Part shown: positions 44,518 to 53,887 of the stretch, one piece after another
How the letters are laid out: every line of letters begins with the position of its first letter
How positions within the stretch are numbered: the stretch's first letter is position 1
Assembly (NCBI GenBank): GCA_030156625.1
Contig: JASGMC010000001.1
Span: 1 to 63,872 of the forward strand
Direction: 5' to 3'
DNA from: Methanoculleus sp.
GTDB taxonomy: Archaea > Halobacteriota > Methanomicrobia > Methanomicrobiales > Methanoculleaceae
Length of the DNA: 63,872 nt
Program-made: the position numbers and the translations under genes
The notes under the pieces: generated by a model
Told to the model about the DNA's origin: nothing
Databases searched by the model: none
What the model saw: only the letters and a program-made list of their open reading frames with translations

Positions 44518-46536
44518 ATGTCATATCAGGCGCGGAGAAATGTCCTTCCGTTCACCGCCATCGTCGGCCAGGAGACGATGAAACGTGCGCTCATCCTCAA
44601 TGCCGTCAATCAGGGAATCGGCGGCGTACTCATCCGCGGCGAGAAAGGAACCGCAAAATCTACTGCAGTCAGGGCGCTTGCCGACGTGCTCCCCGAGATC
44701 GACGTGATCCGGGGCTGTCCGTACAGTTGCGATCCTGCAGGTGACGACGGCATGTGTACGACCTGTGCCGAAAGGAAGACCTCGGGCGATAATCCGGAAG
44801 TGGAACGGCGCCGGGTTCGCGTCATCGATCTCCCGCTTGGAGTGACCGAAGATCGGGTGGTGGGCACTGTCGACGTGGAACGAGCGATTCGCGAGGGGAA
44901 GGTAACCATCGATCCGGGCATCCTCGCGGCGGTCAATCGCGGGATCCTCTACATCGACGAGGTCAACCTGCTCGACGACCACGTTGCCGATGTGCTCCTT
45001 GATGCCGCTGCGATGGGCGTCAACGTGGTGGAGCGGGAAGGTATATCGTTCTCCCACCCAGCCCGGTTCATCCTGGTGGGTACCATGAACCCGGAGGAGG
45101 GGGAACTGCGGCCGCAACTGCTCGACCGGTTCGGGCTGCAGGTAACTGTGGAGGGGATCGCGGACACCGCCGAGCGTGTGGCAATCATCAGGGCCGCCGA
45201 GGCGTTCGAGCGCGATCCCGGCGAGTGCCGGGAGGCATTCCGTGCGGCGCAGGAGGAACTGCGCGAAAAGATTGCCGATGCGCGGGTGTTGCTTCCATCT
45301 GTCACTGCTGACGATGACCTCCTGAATGCGGTGGCGGAAGCATGCGTCCGACTTGGGGTCAGGACCCACCGTGCCGATATCGCCGTCGTCCGTACGGCGA
45401 AGACGATCGCCGCTCTTGACGGGCGGACCGCAGTTACTCGCGACGACGTCCGGGAAGCCATGGAACTCGCGCTCCCGCATCGGATGCGTCGAAAACCGTT
45501 TGAAGAGCCCAGGATCGATCCGGAAGATCTTGACAGAGCACTGGATGATGCCGGGAAGAAGCATGGCGACTCTCCCCGGGATGGTGGGGAGCAAGGCGGT
45601 GACGAGCGCCCCGGCGGGCATGACGGAGAGCCGCCCCCTTCCCCGGGAGGTGCCGCACACGAAACCGTTTTTCCGGTCGGAAACCCGGTCGATGTCAGAA
45701 AAATGAACCTGCCGGAACGGCGGGATACTCTTGAACGGCTAAGACCCTCCGGCCGGCGGCTCGAGACGTTCTCGGCGAGAAACATGGGAAGATATGTTTC
45801 TGCGCGGTATCCGACCGGCACCGGCGATGTCGCACTCGATGCCACGCTCCGGGCCGCCGCCCCGCACCAGTCGGTGCGCGACAGGAAGGAGATGGCGGTC
45901 ACCGTCCGCGGAGAGGATATCCGTGAGCGGGTCCGGGTGGGGAAGGTCTCCGTTGCGTGCGTCTTCGTAGTCGACGCCAGCGGTTCGATGGGAGCCACAA
46001 GGCGGATGGAGTCGGCCAAGGGCGCGGTCCTCTCGATGCTGCTGGACTCTTACCGGCACCGCGACCGCGTCGGTCTTGTGGCGTTTCGAGGAAACAGCGC
46101 CGAGACCCTCCTCCCGCTCAGCTCAAGCGTCGATCTCGCGCAAAAGCAACTGGAAGATCTCCCTACCGGCGGGAAGACGCCGCTTTGTGCCGGGCTGATG
46201 AAAGGCATGGAAGTTCTCCTGCAGGAGCGGCGGAAGAACGGCGAGGTGATCCCGATGATGGTCGTCATCTCCGATGGCCGGGCGAATGTTCCTGTGTCGG
46301 GAGACGTGCGCCATGAGGTTCTCGGCATCGCAGAGGAGATCCAATCGCACGGCATCCGCACGGTGGTCATCGACACGGAGGAGACTGGGGGCTCATTCCT
46401 CGAGTTCCGGCTGGGCTACTGCAGGGCCGTCGCGGAACATGCTGGTGGCGGGTACTACCCGATTGCCGACCTCTCCGCCGGGCTCCTGCAGGAAATCACG
46501 GCGGCCGAACGGGATGCGATGGTGCATCCCGCCTAA
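44518..46536 (+). CDS. Chelatase ChlI/ChlD fusion (AAA plus VWA)
   Basis: A 672-residue fusion of the two accessory chelatase subunits. Residues 1-340 are a ChlI-type AAA domain: FTAIVGQETMKRAL, Walker A GEKGTAKST, a cysteine set CPYSCDP and CTTC typical of archaeal/cobalt types, Walker B ILYIDEVNLL, and NPEEGELRPQLLDRFG. A proline/glycine/acidic linker follows, then a VWA domain with MIDAS motif DASGSMG and TPLCAGL. It drives metal insertion by the CobN/BchH-type subunit, probably the protein encoded at 31.2-34.9 kb. Start ATG at 44518 (MSYQARRNVLPF). Confidence 0.93.
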   Translation: MSYQARRNVLPFTAIVGQETMKRALILNAVNQGIGGVLIRGEKGTAKSTAVRALADVLPEIDVIRGCPYSCDPAGDDGMCTTCAERKTSGDNPEVERRRVRVIDLPLGVTEDRVVGTVDVERAIREGKVTIDPGILAAVNRGILYIDEVNLLDDHVADVLLDAAAMGVNVVEREGISFSHPARFILVGTMNPEEGELRPQLLDRFGLQVTVEGIADTAERVAIIRAAEAFERDPGECREAFRAAQEELREKIADARVLLPSVTADDDLLNAVAEACVRLGVRTHRADIAVVRTAKTIAALDGRTAVTRDDVREAMELALPHRMRRKPFEEPRIDPEDLDRALDDAGKKHGDSPRDGGEQGGDERPGGHDGEPPPSPGGAAHETVFPVGNPVDVRKMNLPERRDTLERLRPSGRRLETFSARNMGRYVSARYPTGTGDVALDATLRAAAPHQSVRDRKEMAVTVRGEDIRERVRVGKVSVACVFVVDASGSMGATRRMESAKGAVLSMLLDSYRHRDRVGLVAFRGNSAETLLPLSSSVDLAQKQLEDLPTGGKTPLCAGLMKGMEVLLQERRKNGEVIPMMVVISDGRANVPVSGDVRHEVLGIAEEIQSHGIRTVVIDTEETGGSFLEFRLGYCRAVAEHAGGGYYPIADLSAGLLQEITAAERDAMVHPA

Positions 46537-46543
46537 AACCCCT

Positions 46544-47884
46544 TCACCGGCAGAGCGGCAGGAGTTTCTCGATCAGGCGTTCCACCTGCCGGACGGCCGT
46601 CCCGACGTAGGCGTCCGGGTCGAGGAGGGCGTCGAGTTCCTCGCGGGTGACGAACTCCGTGACCTCGGCTCGCTCACCGAGCACCTCGGCGAGATCCCGG
46701 TCTTCGGCGAGCGCCTGCATGCTCGCCGTCCGCATCGCCTCGTGGGCATCCTGCCGGTTCATGCCCCGTTTCGTCAGGTCGATCATCACCGACTCGGCGA
46801 GATTCACCCCCCGGAGCATCATCAGGTTCTTCCGGATGTTCTGCCTGTTGAATTCGAGGCCTTCCATCACGTCGATCATCACGTTGAGGATGTGATCGGT
46901 CAGCACCGACGCCTCGGGGAAGAGCACCCGCTCGGGGGAGGAGTTCGTCAGGTCGCGCTCGTCCCAGAGGACGTTGTTTGCCAGGGCCGGCTCGACCGCG
47001 GACCGCACGATCCGGGCAAGGCCGCAGACCTGCTCGCTCTTTATCGGGTTTCTCTTGTGGGGCATCGTGCTCGAACCCACCTGCTTCTTCCCGAACGCCT
47101 CCGCGAGTTCCCCGATCTCGGAGCGCTGCATCAGCCGGAGTTCAAGGCCAATCTTGTCCAGCGTCGTCGCGATGTTTGCAAGGAGCATGAAATACTCCGC
47201 GTAGCGGTCCCGCGCGATGATCTGGTTGGAGACATCCACGGCCCCGATCCCGAGGAACTCCATCATCGTCTCCTGGATCTCGATACCGGCATCCCCGAGG
47301 GCCGCCTGGGTGCCTACGGCACCGGTGAGCTGCCCGACGACGAGGCGCGGGCGCATCTGGCGGAGCCGCTCGATGTGGCGGGAGACTTCGCTCGCCCAGA
47401 TGGCGAACCGGAGACCGTAGGTTGTCGGGACGCCGATCTGCCCGTGGGTGCGGCCGGCGCAGACGAGGGTCTTCGTCTCGGCGCTCCGGGTGAGGAGAAT
47501 GCAGAGGAGTTTGCCCAGTTTCTCCTCGATGAGCGCGAGGCTCTCGCGGACCTGCAGGGCCGTCGCCGTATCCAGGATGTCGTTCGAGGTCGCCCCGTAG
47601 TGAATCCACCGCCCTGCGTCGCCGCAGACCTCGGTGACGGCCTTGACGATCGCCATCATATCGTGGTTGATCTCGGCCTCGATCTCCTTCGCCCGCTCGA
47701 GGCGCGCCTCGGGCGCAGAGGCCGCGATCGTCTCCGCATCCTCGCGGGGGATCATCCCGTGCGCCGCCTCGGCACGGGCCAGCGCCACCTCTGCCGTGAC
47801 GATCGCCCGGAAGCGGTTCTCCTCACTCCAGACGGCACGCATCTCGGGGGTGCCGTACCGGTAGTCGATGGGATGGATTGCCAT
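46544..47884 (-). CDS. purB: Adenylosuccinate lyase
   Basis: A 446-residue PurB, which cleaves SAICAR and adenylosuccinate in purine synthesis. It begins AIHPIDYRYGTPEM and carries the fumarase/aspartase signature SSTMPHKRNP, THGQIGVPTTYG near the active histidine, and the usual C-terminal helices. A T-rich TATA-like element (47911-47920, minus strand) about 30 nt before the ATG suggests a nearly leaderless transcript of its own. It sits 46 nt after the ACS operon. Confidence 0.96.
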   Translation of the reverse strand: MAIHPIDYRYGTPEMRAVWSEENRFRAIVTAEVALARAEAAHGMIPREDAETIAASAPEARLERAKEIEAEINHDMMAIVKAVTEVCGDAGRWIHYGATSNDILDTATALQVRESLALIEEKLGKLLCILLTRSAETKTLVCAGRTHGQIGVPTTYGLRFAIWASEVSRHIERLRQMRPRLVVGQLTGAVGTQAALGDAGIEIQETMMEFLGIGAVDVSNQIIARDRYAEYFMLLANIATTLDKIGLELRLMQRSEIGELAEAFGKKQVGSSTMPHKRNPIKSEQVCGLARIVRSAVEPALANNVLWDERDLTNSSPERVLFPEASVLTDHILNVMIDVMEGLEFNRQNIRKNLMMLRGVNLAESVMIDLTKRGMNRQDAHEAMRTASMQALAEDRDLAEVLGERAEVTEFVTREELDALLDPDAYVGTAVRQVERLIEKLLPLCR

Positions 47885-47910
47885 AGTTGGTACCTGTTTG
47901 CCTTACCGCG

Positions 47911-47920
47911 TTAAAAAAGA
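47911..47920 (-). promoter_or_regulatory. TATA-like box of purB
   Basis: TCTTTTTTAA on the minus strand, 27-36 nt before the ATG at 47884, between the stop of the CooC-like gene and purB. Confidence 0.4.
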
Positions 47921-47930
47921 GGTCGTGGCG

Positions 47931-48686
47931 TCACTCCCCTCGCCGTGCGCACTCCCCGATGAGCCGCGCAGCGAGGTCCCGCACCGCTGCCCGGGCCTGG
48001 CTCTCCTGCGGGATGCCGACGATCGGCGTTCCCGCGAGATCCGCCTCCCCGACCGCCGGGTCCTCCGGGATCCGGGCGATGAGGGGGAGATCGCTCTCAG
48101 CGGCGGCCTCGCCCCGGTCCCGGTTGACGACGAGGAAGATCCTCTCCCGCGAGAGGCCGAGCGACTCGGCGAGATCCCGGATGCGGCCTGCGGTCCGCAT
48201 CCCGCGGGCTCCGGGGTCGCTCACGATCAGGAGGATCTCCGGGCTCTTGATGGTCCCCCGGGCGATATGCTCCATCCCAGCCTCTGAATCCACGACGACG
48301 AGCCGGTAGCCGCGTTCGAGCGTCTCGATGCACTCGGTGAGGAGGGCGTTCGGGAAACAGTAGCATCCCGACCCCTCGGGCCGCCCCATGGCGAGGAGAT
48401 CGTAGCCCTCCGCCTCCGCGAGTGCCCTGCGGAACCGGTACCTGATGTATCCCGTCCGGTCCATGCCCGGGGGGATGGACCGGGTGAAGGCCTCCTCCCG
48501 CATGCTCCCGAGCGTCTCCGTGAGTGCGATTCCGAGAGCCTCGTGGAGGTTCGCGTTCGGGTCGGCGTCCACGGCGAGGATCGGCCGCTCGCCGGCCGCG
48601 ATCAGCGCGTCGATCAGGAGCGACGCGATCGTCGTCTTCCCGGTCCCGCCTTTCCCGGATATGACGACGGTGCAGGGCCGGATCAT
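47931..48686 (-). CDS. CooC/AcsF-type nickel-insertion ATPase
   Basis: A 251-residue MinD-family ATPase with deviant Walker A VISGKGGTGKTT, the nearby DADPNANL, and a CxC motif in GSGCYCFPNALL, the nickel-binding feature of CooC. CooC/AcsF proteins load nickel into CO dehydrogenase or into the A-cluster of acetyl-CoA synthase. Because the operon has an ACS but no CODH, the second role is favoured. The start overlaps the stop of the methionine-synthase-like gene (ATGA). Last gene of the operon. Confidence 0.92.
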   Translation of the reverse strand: MIRPCTVVISGKGGTGKTTIASLLIDALIAAGERPILAVDADPNANLHEALGIALTETLGSMREEAFTRSIPPGMDRTGYIRYRFRRALAEAEGYDLLAMGRPEGSGCYCFPNALLTECIETLERGYRLVVVDSEAGMEHIARGTIKSPEILLIVSDPGARGMRTAGRIRDLAESLGLSRERIFLVVNRDRGEAAAESDLPLIARIPEDPAVGEADLAGTPIVGIPQESQARAAVRDLAARLIGECARRGE

Positions 48687-49708
48687 GGCTCCTCACCCCG
48701 GAGGCGGCGGGAGAGCGACGCGGTCGCCGCCATGATCGTGACGGCTTGGCGCTCGCCGGCGTTCCGGATCCCGCAGGTCGGCGTGATCAGGGACTGGCGA
48801 TCGAAGAGGTCGGGGTCGACGGTCTCCGTCGCGCGGGCGCGGATCTCCAAAAAGCGGGAGAAGAATGCATCGGGATTCTCCGCCGCAAAGACGCTGTAGT
48901 CGGCGGGGACGATCCCCCAGGCCACCACGCCTCCCGCCTCCATGTAGCGGGCGATCTCGTCGGCGTAGAGCAGAAACTCGCGGGCGTATGTCCAGGCGTC
49001 GATCGAGACCACGGCCGGCGCCAGGCCGAGGACGAAACCCCAGTCGGTGTTGGCGCAACAGTGGATGCCGAGCCCTCCGTCGAGGAGGCCGGCGATATCC
49101 CCGAAGGCGGACGCCGCGACCCCGGCATCCACCGGGACGACTGCTGAGCCGAGCGACGCGAGGTAGGGCTCGCTCAGCACCACCAGGGTCGCACGAGCGC
49201 CCATCCGCTCACGCATCGCCTCCTCGCACCACCGTGCCCGCAGGCCGAGAAGTTTGCCGAGCACGTCGGCGTACTCCGGGTCGTAGAGGATGGGCCGGCG
49301 CGTCTCGTCGACCACCTGCATCCCGAAGGTGACCGGGCCGGTCACCTGGCACTTGACGAGGAGGGCGTCCGAGAGGTCGCGGCCCATCATCGCGTGGAAC
49401 CCCGACCCGTACGCCTCACCGACCTGGTATGGCTCCGCGTTCCTCTCCAGGTAGTCGAGCAGGACCTGCTCCATCGCCTCCGAGGGATCGACGCTCCGGT
49501 CGACCATGAGCCTGCCGTCCCGGACCACCCCGCCGGGGAGGTGCTCGGCATCGGCAAAGACGATCGCCTCGAGAAGTCCCCTGTTAGGCAGGGTAGGAAC
49601 GTAAGGGATCCGGGGGAAGGCCGCGAGCACCGCCCGGCACGCCTCGCCGGGGTCGCGGTGGGGGAGCGACCCTACCCCGGTCGCGAGGAGTTCCGGGGAC
49701 GGGATCAT
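48683..49708 (-). CDS. Core-MetE-like corrinoid-dependent methionine synthase
   Basis: A 341-residue protein with the C-terminal MetE/UroD TIM-barrel fold: GVGSLPHRDP at the N-terminus, the zinc-site segment IHCCANTDW, and TPTCGIRNAG near the end with the second zinc cysteine. It lacks the N-terminal half of standard MetE. Short core-MetE enzymes are known that take a methyl group from a corrinoid protein rather than folate, and some lie beside acsCD genes. Its place between the CFeSP activator and CooC supports methyl-CFeSP as donor and homocysteine as acceptor. The ATG at 49708 overlaps the RACo stop by 4 nt; an in-frame upstream ATG (49744) lies inside the RACo gene. Confidence 0.82.
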   Translation of the reverse strand: MIPSPELLATGVGSLPHRDPGEACRAVLAAFPRIPYVPTLPNRGLLEAIVFADAEHLPGGVVRDGRLMVDRSVDPSEAMEQVLLDYLERNAEPYQVGEAYGSGFHAMMGRDLSDALLVKCQVTGPVTFGMQVVDETRRPILYDPEYADVLGKLLGLRARWCEEAMRERMGARATLVVLSEPYLASLGSAVVPVDAGVAASAFGDIAGLLDGGLGIHCCANTDWGFVLGLAPAVVSIDAWTYAREFLLYADEIARYMEAGGVVAWGIVPADYSVFAAENPDAFFSRFLEIRARATETVDPDLFDRQSLITPTCGIRNAGERQAVTIMAATASLSRRLRGEEP

Positions 49709-51627
49709 GCCTGCCACGATCTCACCCCCTGCCTGGCCCGGCACGCCTCAAGCATCTGCTGCACGTGGGGGAAGAGAGTGAAATCGGTGTGCGGCAAAAA
49801 ACAGCTCGACGTGTACCGGTCCATGAAGGAAGGATCCGCATTCAGCTCGATGTAGGTGATCCTCTGGGCGAGCTCGTCGAGTTCCTTTCTTCGTCTGCGG
49901 TTGACGAGAGCGATGTTCGCGCCGGTGATCGCGCCGTTCCCGATGTTTTCCACGCGCTCGAGGGGCGTCTCGGGTATCAGCCCGACGGTGACGGCGCTCT
50001 CTTTGTTGAGGTAGTTCCCGAACGCTCCCGAGAAGCAGATCCTGCTGATATCCCCGGGTGCAAGGCCCGCAGCGTCGAGGAGCGTCATGCAGGCTCCGTG
50101 GATCGCCGCTTTGCTCATGATCAGGTTTTTGATGTCGTTTTCGGTGATGACGAGATCCTTCCTGATCGACGTCTCCGCCTCCCAGGCCACGACGAACTCC
50201 GGATGATACCGCCCCTTCCGGACCCGGGGATGATCGATCTCCAGGTTGATCCCGCCCGTCCGGTCGATGACGCAGGCGCGGAACAGCTCCGCGAGCAGAT
50301 CGATGAGGCCCGAACCGCAGATCCCCCTCGGCCGGACGCCGTTGATCGTCGAGAAGGACGGCGCGAGGGTGTCGGGGTCGATCCGGACCCGCTCGATCGC
50401 GCCCGGGTTTGCCCGCATCCCGAAGAGCACCTCCCCGCCCTCCAGGGCCGGGCCGGCCGCGCCTGCGCAGGAGAGCATCCAGTCGCTGTTGCCGAGCACA
50501 GCCTCGAAGTTCGTGCCGATGTCCACCATGAGTGTGGCCTCCTCGCGTTCCGCCATCCCGGTGGCCAGGATATCGGCGATGATGTCGCCGCCGATGAAGT
50601 TCGAGACCGCCGGGAAGGTGTACACCCCGGCGTTCTGGTGGGCCGCGATACCGATCCGTCCGGCGGCCGTCGAGAGCATCCGCCGCACGACCGGGATGTA
50701 GGGTTCGGCGATCATGTAGGCGGGGTCGATCCCGAGAAGGAGGTGTGTCATCACCGTGTTCCCGGCTATCATCACCTCAAAGATCTCCTCGCGGTCGATC
50801 CCCGCGGCATCGGCGGCGGTCGTCAGGGCCTCGTTGATGCTCTCCGTCGCAAGTTGCTGCAGCCGTGAGAGGCCGCTCTTCCGGGAGAAGTTCACCCGCG
50901 AGAGGATATCCTCGCCGCAGGAGATCTGCTTGTTGTAGTTGGACGCCGTAGCAAGGGTCCGCCCGTCGGTCAGGCTCCAGATATAGGCCACGATCGTGGT
51001 GGTTCCGAGATCCACCGCCGCTCCGTAGAGCCTTTCCGTGGTGTTGCCTTCTTCCACGCTGCTTAAGCGGTAGCCCCCCGGCACCAGAGCGACCGTGGCG
51101 GTTGCGTGCCACCCGCTCCGGCGGAGCACCTGCGGGAGGTAGCAGAGGACGCCGAGCGGCGCGTAGACCCTGTTCGGGGGCGGGCCGCCCTGCCGCTCGA
51201 TCCCCTCGAGCAGACGGGCGAGGTCGGGATTCGTGTCCTCAAGAGACGGCGGGTCGAGGCGGACTTCGTACTTCCTGACGGCGGGACTGAGCGGGATCTC
51301 CTTCATACCCGGGACCTCCACCAGGATCTTTTGCTCCTGGATGAGGGACCCGGCCGGGACCTCCACCTGGACGTCGCCGACGACGGTCGCCTGGCAGGCA
51401 AGGCATGCCCCGCGGGCGATCTCCTCCTCCGAGAAGAACCTGCGGTACTTCTCGCGGTCGAACGACGCCGTGCCGTCTCTGATGAAGACCAGACACTTCC
51501 CGCACTTTCCCTGCCCGCCGCAGACCACGTTCATGGAGAGGCCGGCAGCGCGGGCCGCGTCGAGGAGGGTCGCGCCCTCTGGCACGGTCACCTTCCGGTA
51601 GTCGGGGAGGAACGTCGCGGTCGGCAT
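49705..51627 (-). CDS. Corrinoid activation protein (RACo-type, 2Fe-2S plus ASKHA)
   Basis: A 640-residue reductive activator. The N-terminal plant-type [2Fe-2S] domain has VVCGGQGKCGKCLVF and the fourth cysteine in ACLACQATV; a linker domain follows; and the C-terminal DUF4445/ASKHA ATPase-like domain has AAVDLGTTTIVAYIW, MIAGNTVMTHLLLG and GICGSGLIDLLAELF. RACo uses ATP and low-potential electrons to return Co(II) of the corrinoid iron-sulfur protein to active Co(I). This is a bacterial-style device, unlike the A-type activators of methylamine methyltransferases. ATG at 51627 overlaps acsC (ATGA). Confidence 0.93.
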   Translation of the reverse strand: MPTATFLPDYRKVTVPEGATLLDAARAAGLSMNVVCGGQGKCGKCLVFIRDGTASFDREKYRRFFSEEEIARGACLACQATVVGDVQVEVPAGSLIQEQKILVEVPGMKEIPLSPAVRKYEVRLDPPSLEDTNPDLARLLEGIERQGGPPPNRVYAPLGVLCYLPQVLRRSGWHATATVALVPGGYRLSSVEEGNTTERLYGAAVDLGTTTIVAYIWSLTDGRTLATASNYNKQISCGEDILSRVNFSRKSGLSRLQQLATESINEALTTAADAAGIDREEIFEVMIAGNTVMTHLLLGIDPAYMIAEPYIPVVRRMLSTAAGRIGIAAHQNAGVYTFPAVSNFIGGDIIADILATGMAEREEATLMVDIGTNFEAVLGNSDWMLSCAGAAGPALEGGEVLFGMRANPGAIERVRIDPDTLAPSFSTINGVRPRGICGSGLIDLLAELFRACVIDRTGGINLEIDHPRVRKGRYHPEFVVAWEAETSIRKDLVITENDIKNLIMSKAAIHGACMTLLDAAGLAPGDISRICFSGAFGNYLNKESAVTVGLIPETPLERVENIGNGAITGANIALVNRRRRKELDELAQRITYIELNADPSFMDRYTSSCFLPHTDFTLFPHVQQMLEACRARQGVRSWQA

Positions 51628-52961
51628 CAGGCCTTCCACTCCTTCTCCAGGTATCCGGGGAGGTCGGCCGCATCCCGGGGACCGACCAGCACCTTCCAGC
51701 CGGTCGCGTCCTCGATCTTCCCGGAGAGGGGCGCGGCGTAACCGGGTATGACGAGCCGCCGGTGATCCACCTGATCAACGACGCCGAACTTTTTGAGCGA
51801 ATCGGCGACGAGGGTCTCGGTCAGTTTCCCGCCGGCGACGGCCGTGAGGACCGAGAGCCCTTCGGTGTCCGCTACGAAGAGGTAGCAGGGTATCCGGGAC
51901 GCATCGAGATAACTGAGTAGCGTGAAGTAGGTGAGCGAGAAGTTCACCGTGAGGAGGACCGGGGCGCTCGGCCCGGGCTCGTTGATCGGGTAGATGCCCG
52001 GCGTCACCTGGATGGGCTTTTGCGGGTCGGTGTAGATGTTCTGCCGCAGGGTGAGCGCCGCCTCGCGGGAGGCGGGGGAGAGCGGGGGGGTGACGATGAT
52101 CCCCGCGTATTTCAGGATGCCCGCCGCGAGGGCCGTATCGATCTCCCCGAAGGAGCCGGCATCGAGGTAGAGGGGGTAGCCGAGCGCGGGCTCGGTCCGC
52201 CCGACGGCAGCTCTCCGGATCTCCGTCGCGGCGGCGATGAAATCACGGAGCGACCGCGGGGCGGGATCGAGCACGAGGTCCGGGGCCCCGGCGTCCGCGC
52301 ACTTACCGGCGAGAGCGGCGAGTTCGGCGGGACCGGAGGCCCGGACGGCGAGGGGGCACCCGTACCGCTTCGCAAGGGCGGCGAGGGCCTGCCAGTTGTC
52401 CCCGGTCGCGGCGTGGATCAGCGGCCGGTAGTGCCCCGATATCGCGAGAGCCGCCTCGAAGGATGCGGGATCGTCGGCGATCAGCACCAGGGGGAGGCTG
52501 CTTCCGCCACCGGCGAGGGCCACGGTCTCTGCGAACCGGTCGGGACGGTTGCTCTCGTTTTTCACCGCCACCCCGGTGAGGACGAGGTCCTGTCCCACCC
52601 GGTGGACGACCGTGTCCCGGACCACCTCCACGGCGGAACGCACCTTGTCCTCCGGCCAGGCGTCGGAGACCTGCACCATGATCCCGGGCGGGTGGTAGAA
52701 GGTCTTTTCGTGCCGGAAGAGGACGAACTCCTCGCCGATCGCAACCGATCGCTCGCCTGCGCCGACCTGCACGAGCCGGACCGGCGGCCGGGTCACCCCG
52801 CCGAGCAGGGTCTTCGTTTCGGGATCGAGGTCGGGACAGGCCTCGATCTCCGCCTTTCCGACGGCGAGTTTCATGGCGAAAGCAAGGCACGTGGGGTACC
52901 CGCACTTCTTGCAGTTCGTCTTCGGGAGGTTTTTGTAGATGTCGAGTGCTTTCATCGCCAT
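51627..52961 (-). CDS. acsC: Corrinoid iron-sulfur protein large subunit (AcsC/CdhE)
   Basis: A 444-residue CFeSP large (gamma) subunit. The N-terminal [4Fe-4S] motif NCKKCGYPTCLAFAMK plus a fourth cysteine in EACP (C-x2-C-x4-C-x16-C) is complete. A TIM-barrel middle and a C-terminal corrinoid-binding domain follow (TEGLSVLTAVAGGKL, PGYAAPLSGKIED). It carries the methyl group between methyl donors and the ACS A-cluster, or in this operon possibly the methionine synthase. It lies 2 nt after acsD. Confidence 0.93.
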   Translation of the reverse strand: MAMKALDIYKNLPKTNCKKCGYPTCLAFAMKLAVGKAEIEACPDLDPETKTLLGGVTRPPVRLVQVGAGERSVAIGEEFVLFRHEKTFYHPPGIMVQVSDAWPEDKVRSAVEVVRDTVVHRVGQDLVLTGVAVKNESNRPDRFAETVALAGGGSSLPLVLIADDPASFEAALAISGHYRPLIHAATGDNWQALAALAKRYGCPLAVRASGPAELAALAGKCADAGAPDLVLDPAPRSLRDFIAAATEIRRAAVGRTEPALGYPLYLDAGSFGEIDTALAAGILKYAGIIVTPPLSPASREAALTLRQNIYTDPQKPIQVTPGIYPINEPGPSAPVLLTVNFSLTYFTLLSYLDASRIPCYLFVADTEGLSVLTAVAGGKLTETLVADSLKKFGVVDQVDHRRLVIPGYAAPLSGKIEDATGWKVLVGPRDAADLPGYLEKEWKA

Positions 52962-52963
52962 GC

Positions 52964-53875
52964 TTAGACCTCCAGCGCCTTTTTGAGCCTCTCCACGGTA
53001 CGGGGGTGGCGGACGCAGACGATCGACGCGCCGGCGACGAAAGCCGAGTAAGCGGTGTAGAACTCCCAGGCAACCGCCATCGCATCCTGATCCGCCGGTA
53101 CGGCCTCCCGCACCTCCCGTACTGAGAGGGTATCGGTGGGGGCGCTGATCATCGGCATCGCCAGATCCGCATCGCCGGCGAGGGCGGCGAGACGTATCCG
53201 CTCCATCACCGAGTAGGAGTACTCGAACCCGTAGCCGAGCGCCCCCGTGTAGGGGTCGATCACGATCCGGTCCTGCGGCACGCCGGTCTCACAGAGGAGG
53301 ATGTTCAGCTGCTTGGCCAGGTTGACGTCGATGGGCGACTGGGCGATCACTGCGTGACCGTATGCCAGCGCCGCCGCGGCGACGCTCCGGTAGCGGTCGG
53401 CCTCCGCGGTTCCGAGGAGGAGCCGTTCGCCCTCCCCCCCCTCTCCGCAGCGGCGGAAGACCTCGCTGTCGAGTTCCGGCTCGTTGCTCCCCTCGACGAT
53501 CAGGGGGCGGGTCGTCGCCGCAAGCACCTCCTCCGTCGTCGCGGCAATCGCATCGAACGCATCAAACCCGCGCTGTTTCGTGCTGGTGAAGTTCAGCCGC
53601 ACGAGGTCCGCACCATAGGTGCGCTCCGCGGCCCGCGCCCACTCGCCGGGGTCGTTCGAGAGGTCGCCCACGTAATCGCGGACCACCGGCGGCCAGAACC
53701 GGGGGTCGTCGCAGATCTCAAGCGCTACGAGGAGCCGTTCCGGCCTCTTGCCGGAGAACGGTAAGGCCCGCTCCCCTCCGATCACGTAAGAGACCTCCCG
53801 TGTCCCCCCTTCGGCCCGCGTGGCGCCGAGGCGCACCTCCCGGATGGCTAATCCCTCATCACTGCTCTCTGTCAT
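52964..53875 (-). CDS. acsD: Corrinoid iron-sulfur protein small subunit (AcsD/CdhD)
   Basis: A 303-residue CFeSP small (delta) subunit, TIM-barrel partner of AcsC. Recognisable blocks: NDPGEWARAAERTYGADLV, QSPIDVNLAKQLNILL and DPYTGALGYGFEYSYSVMERI. The length is that of bacterial AcsD rather than the longer archaeal CdhD. Stop and start of acsC are 2 nt apart; acsB stops 12 nt upstream. Confidence 0.93.
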   Translation of the reverse strand: MTESSDEGLAIREVRLGATRAEGGTREVSYVIGGERALPFSGKRPERLLVALEICDDPRFWPPVVRDYVGDLSNDPGEWARAAERTYGADLVRLNFTSTKQRGFDAFDAIAATTEEVLAATTRPLIVEGSNEPELDSEVFRRCGEGGEGERLLLGTAEADRYRSVAAAALAYGHAVIAQSPIDVNLAKQLNILLCETGVPQDRIVIDPYTGALGYGFEYSYSVMERIRLAALAGDADLAMPMISAPTDTLSVREVREAVPADQDAMAVAWEFYTAYSAFVAGASIVCVRHPRTVERLKKALEV

Positions 53876-53887
53876 GCACCATCCCCC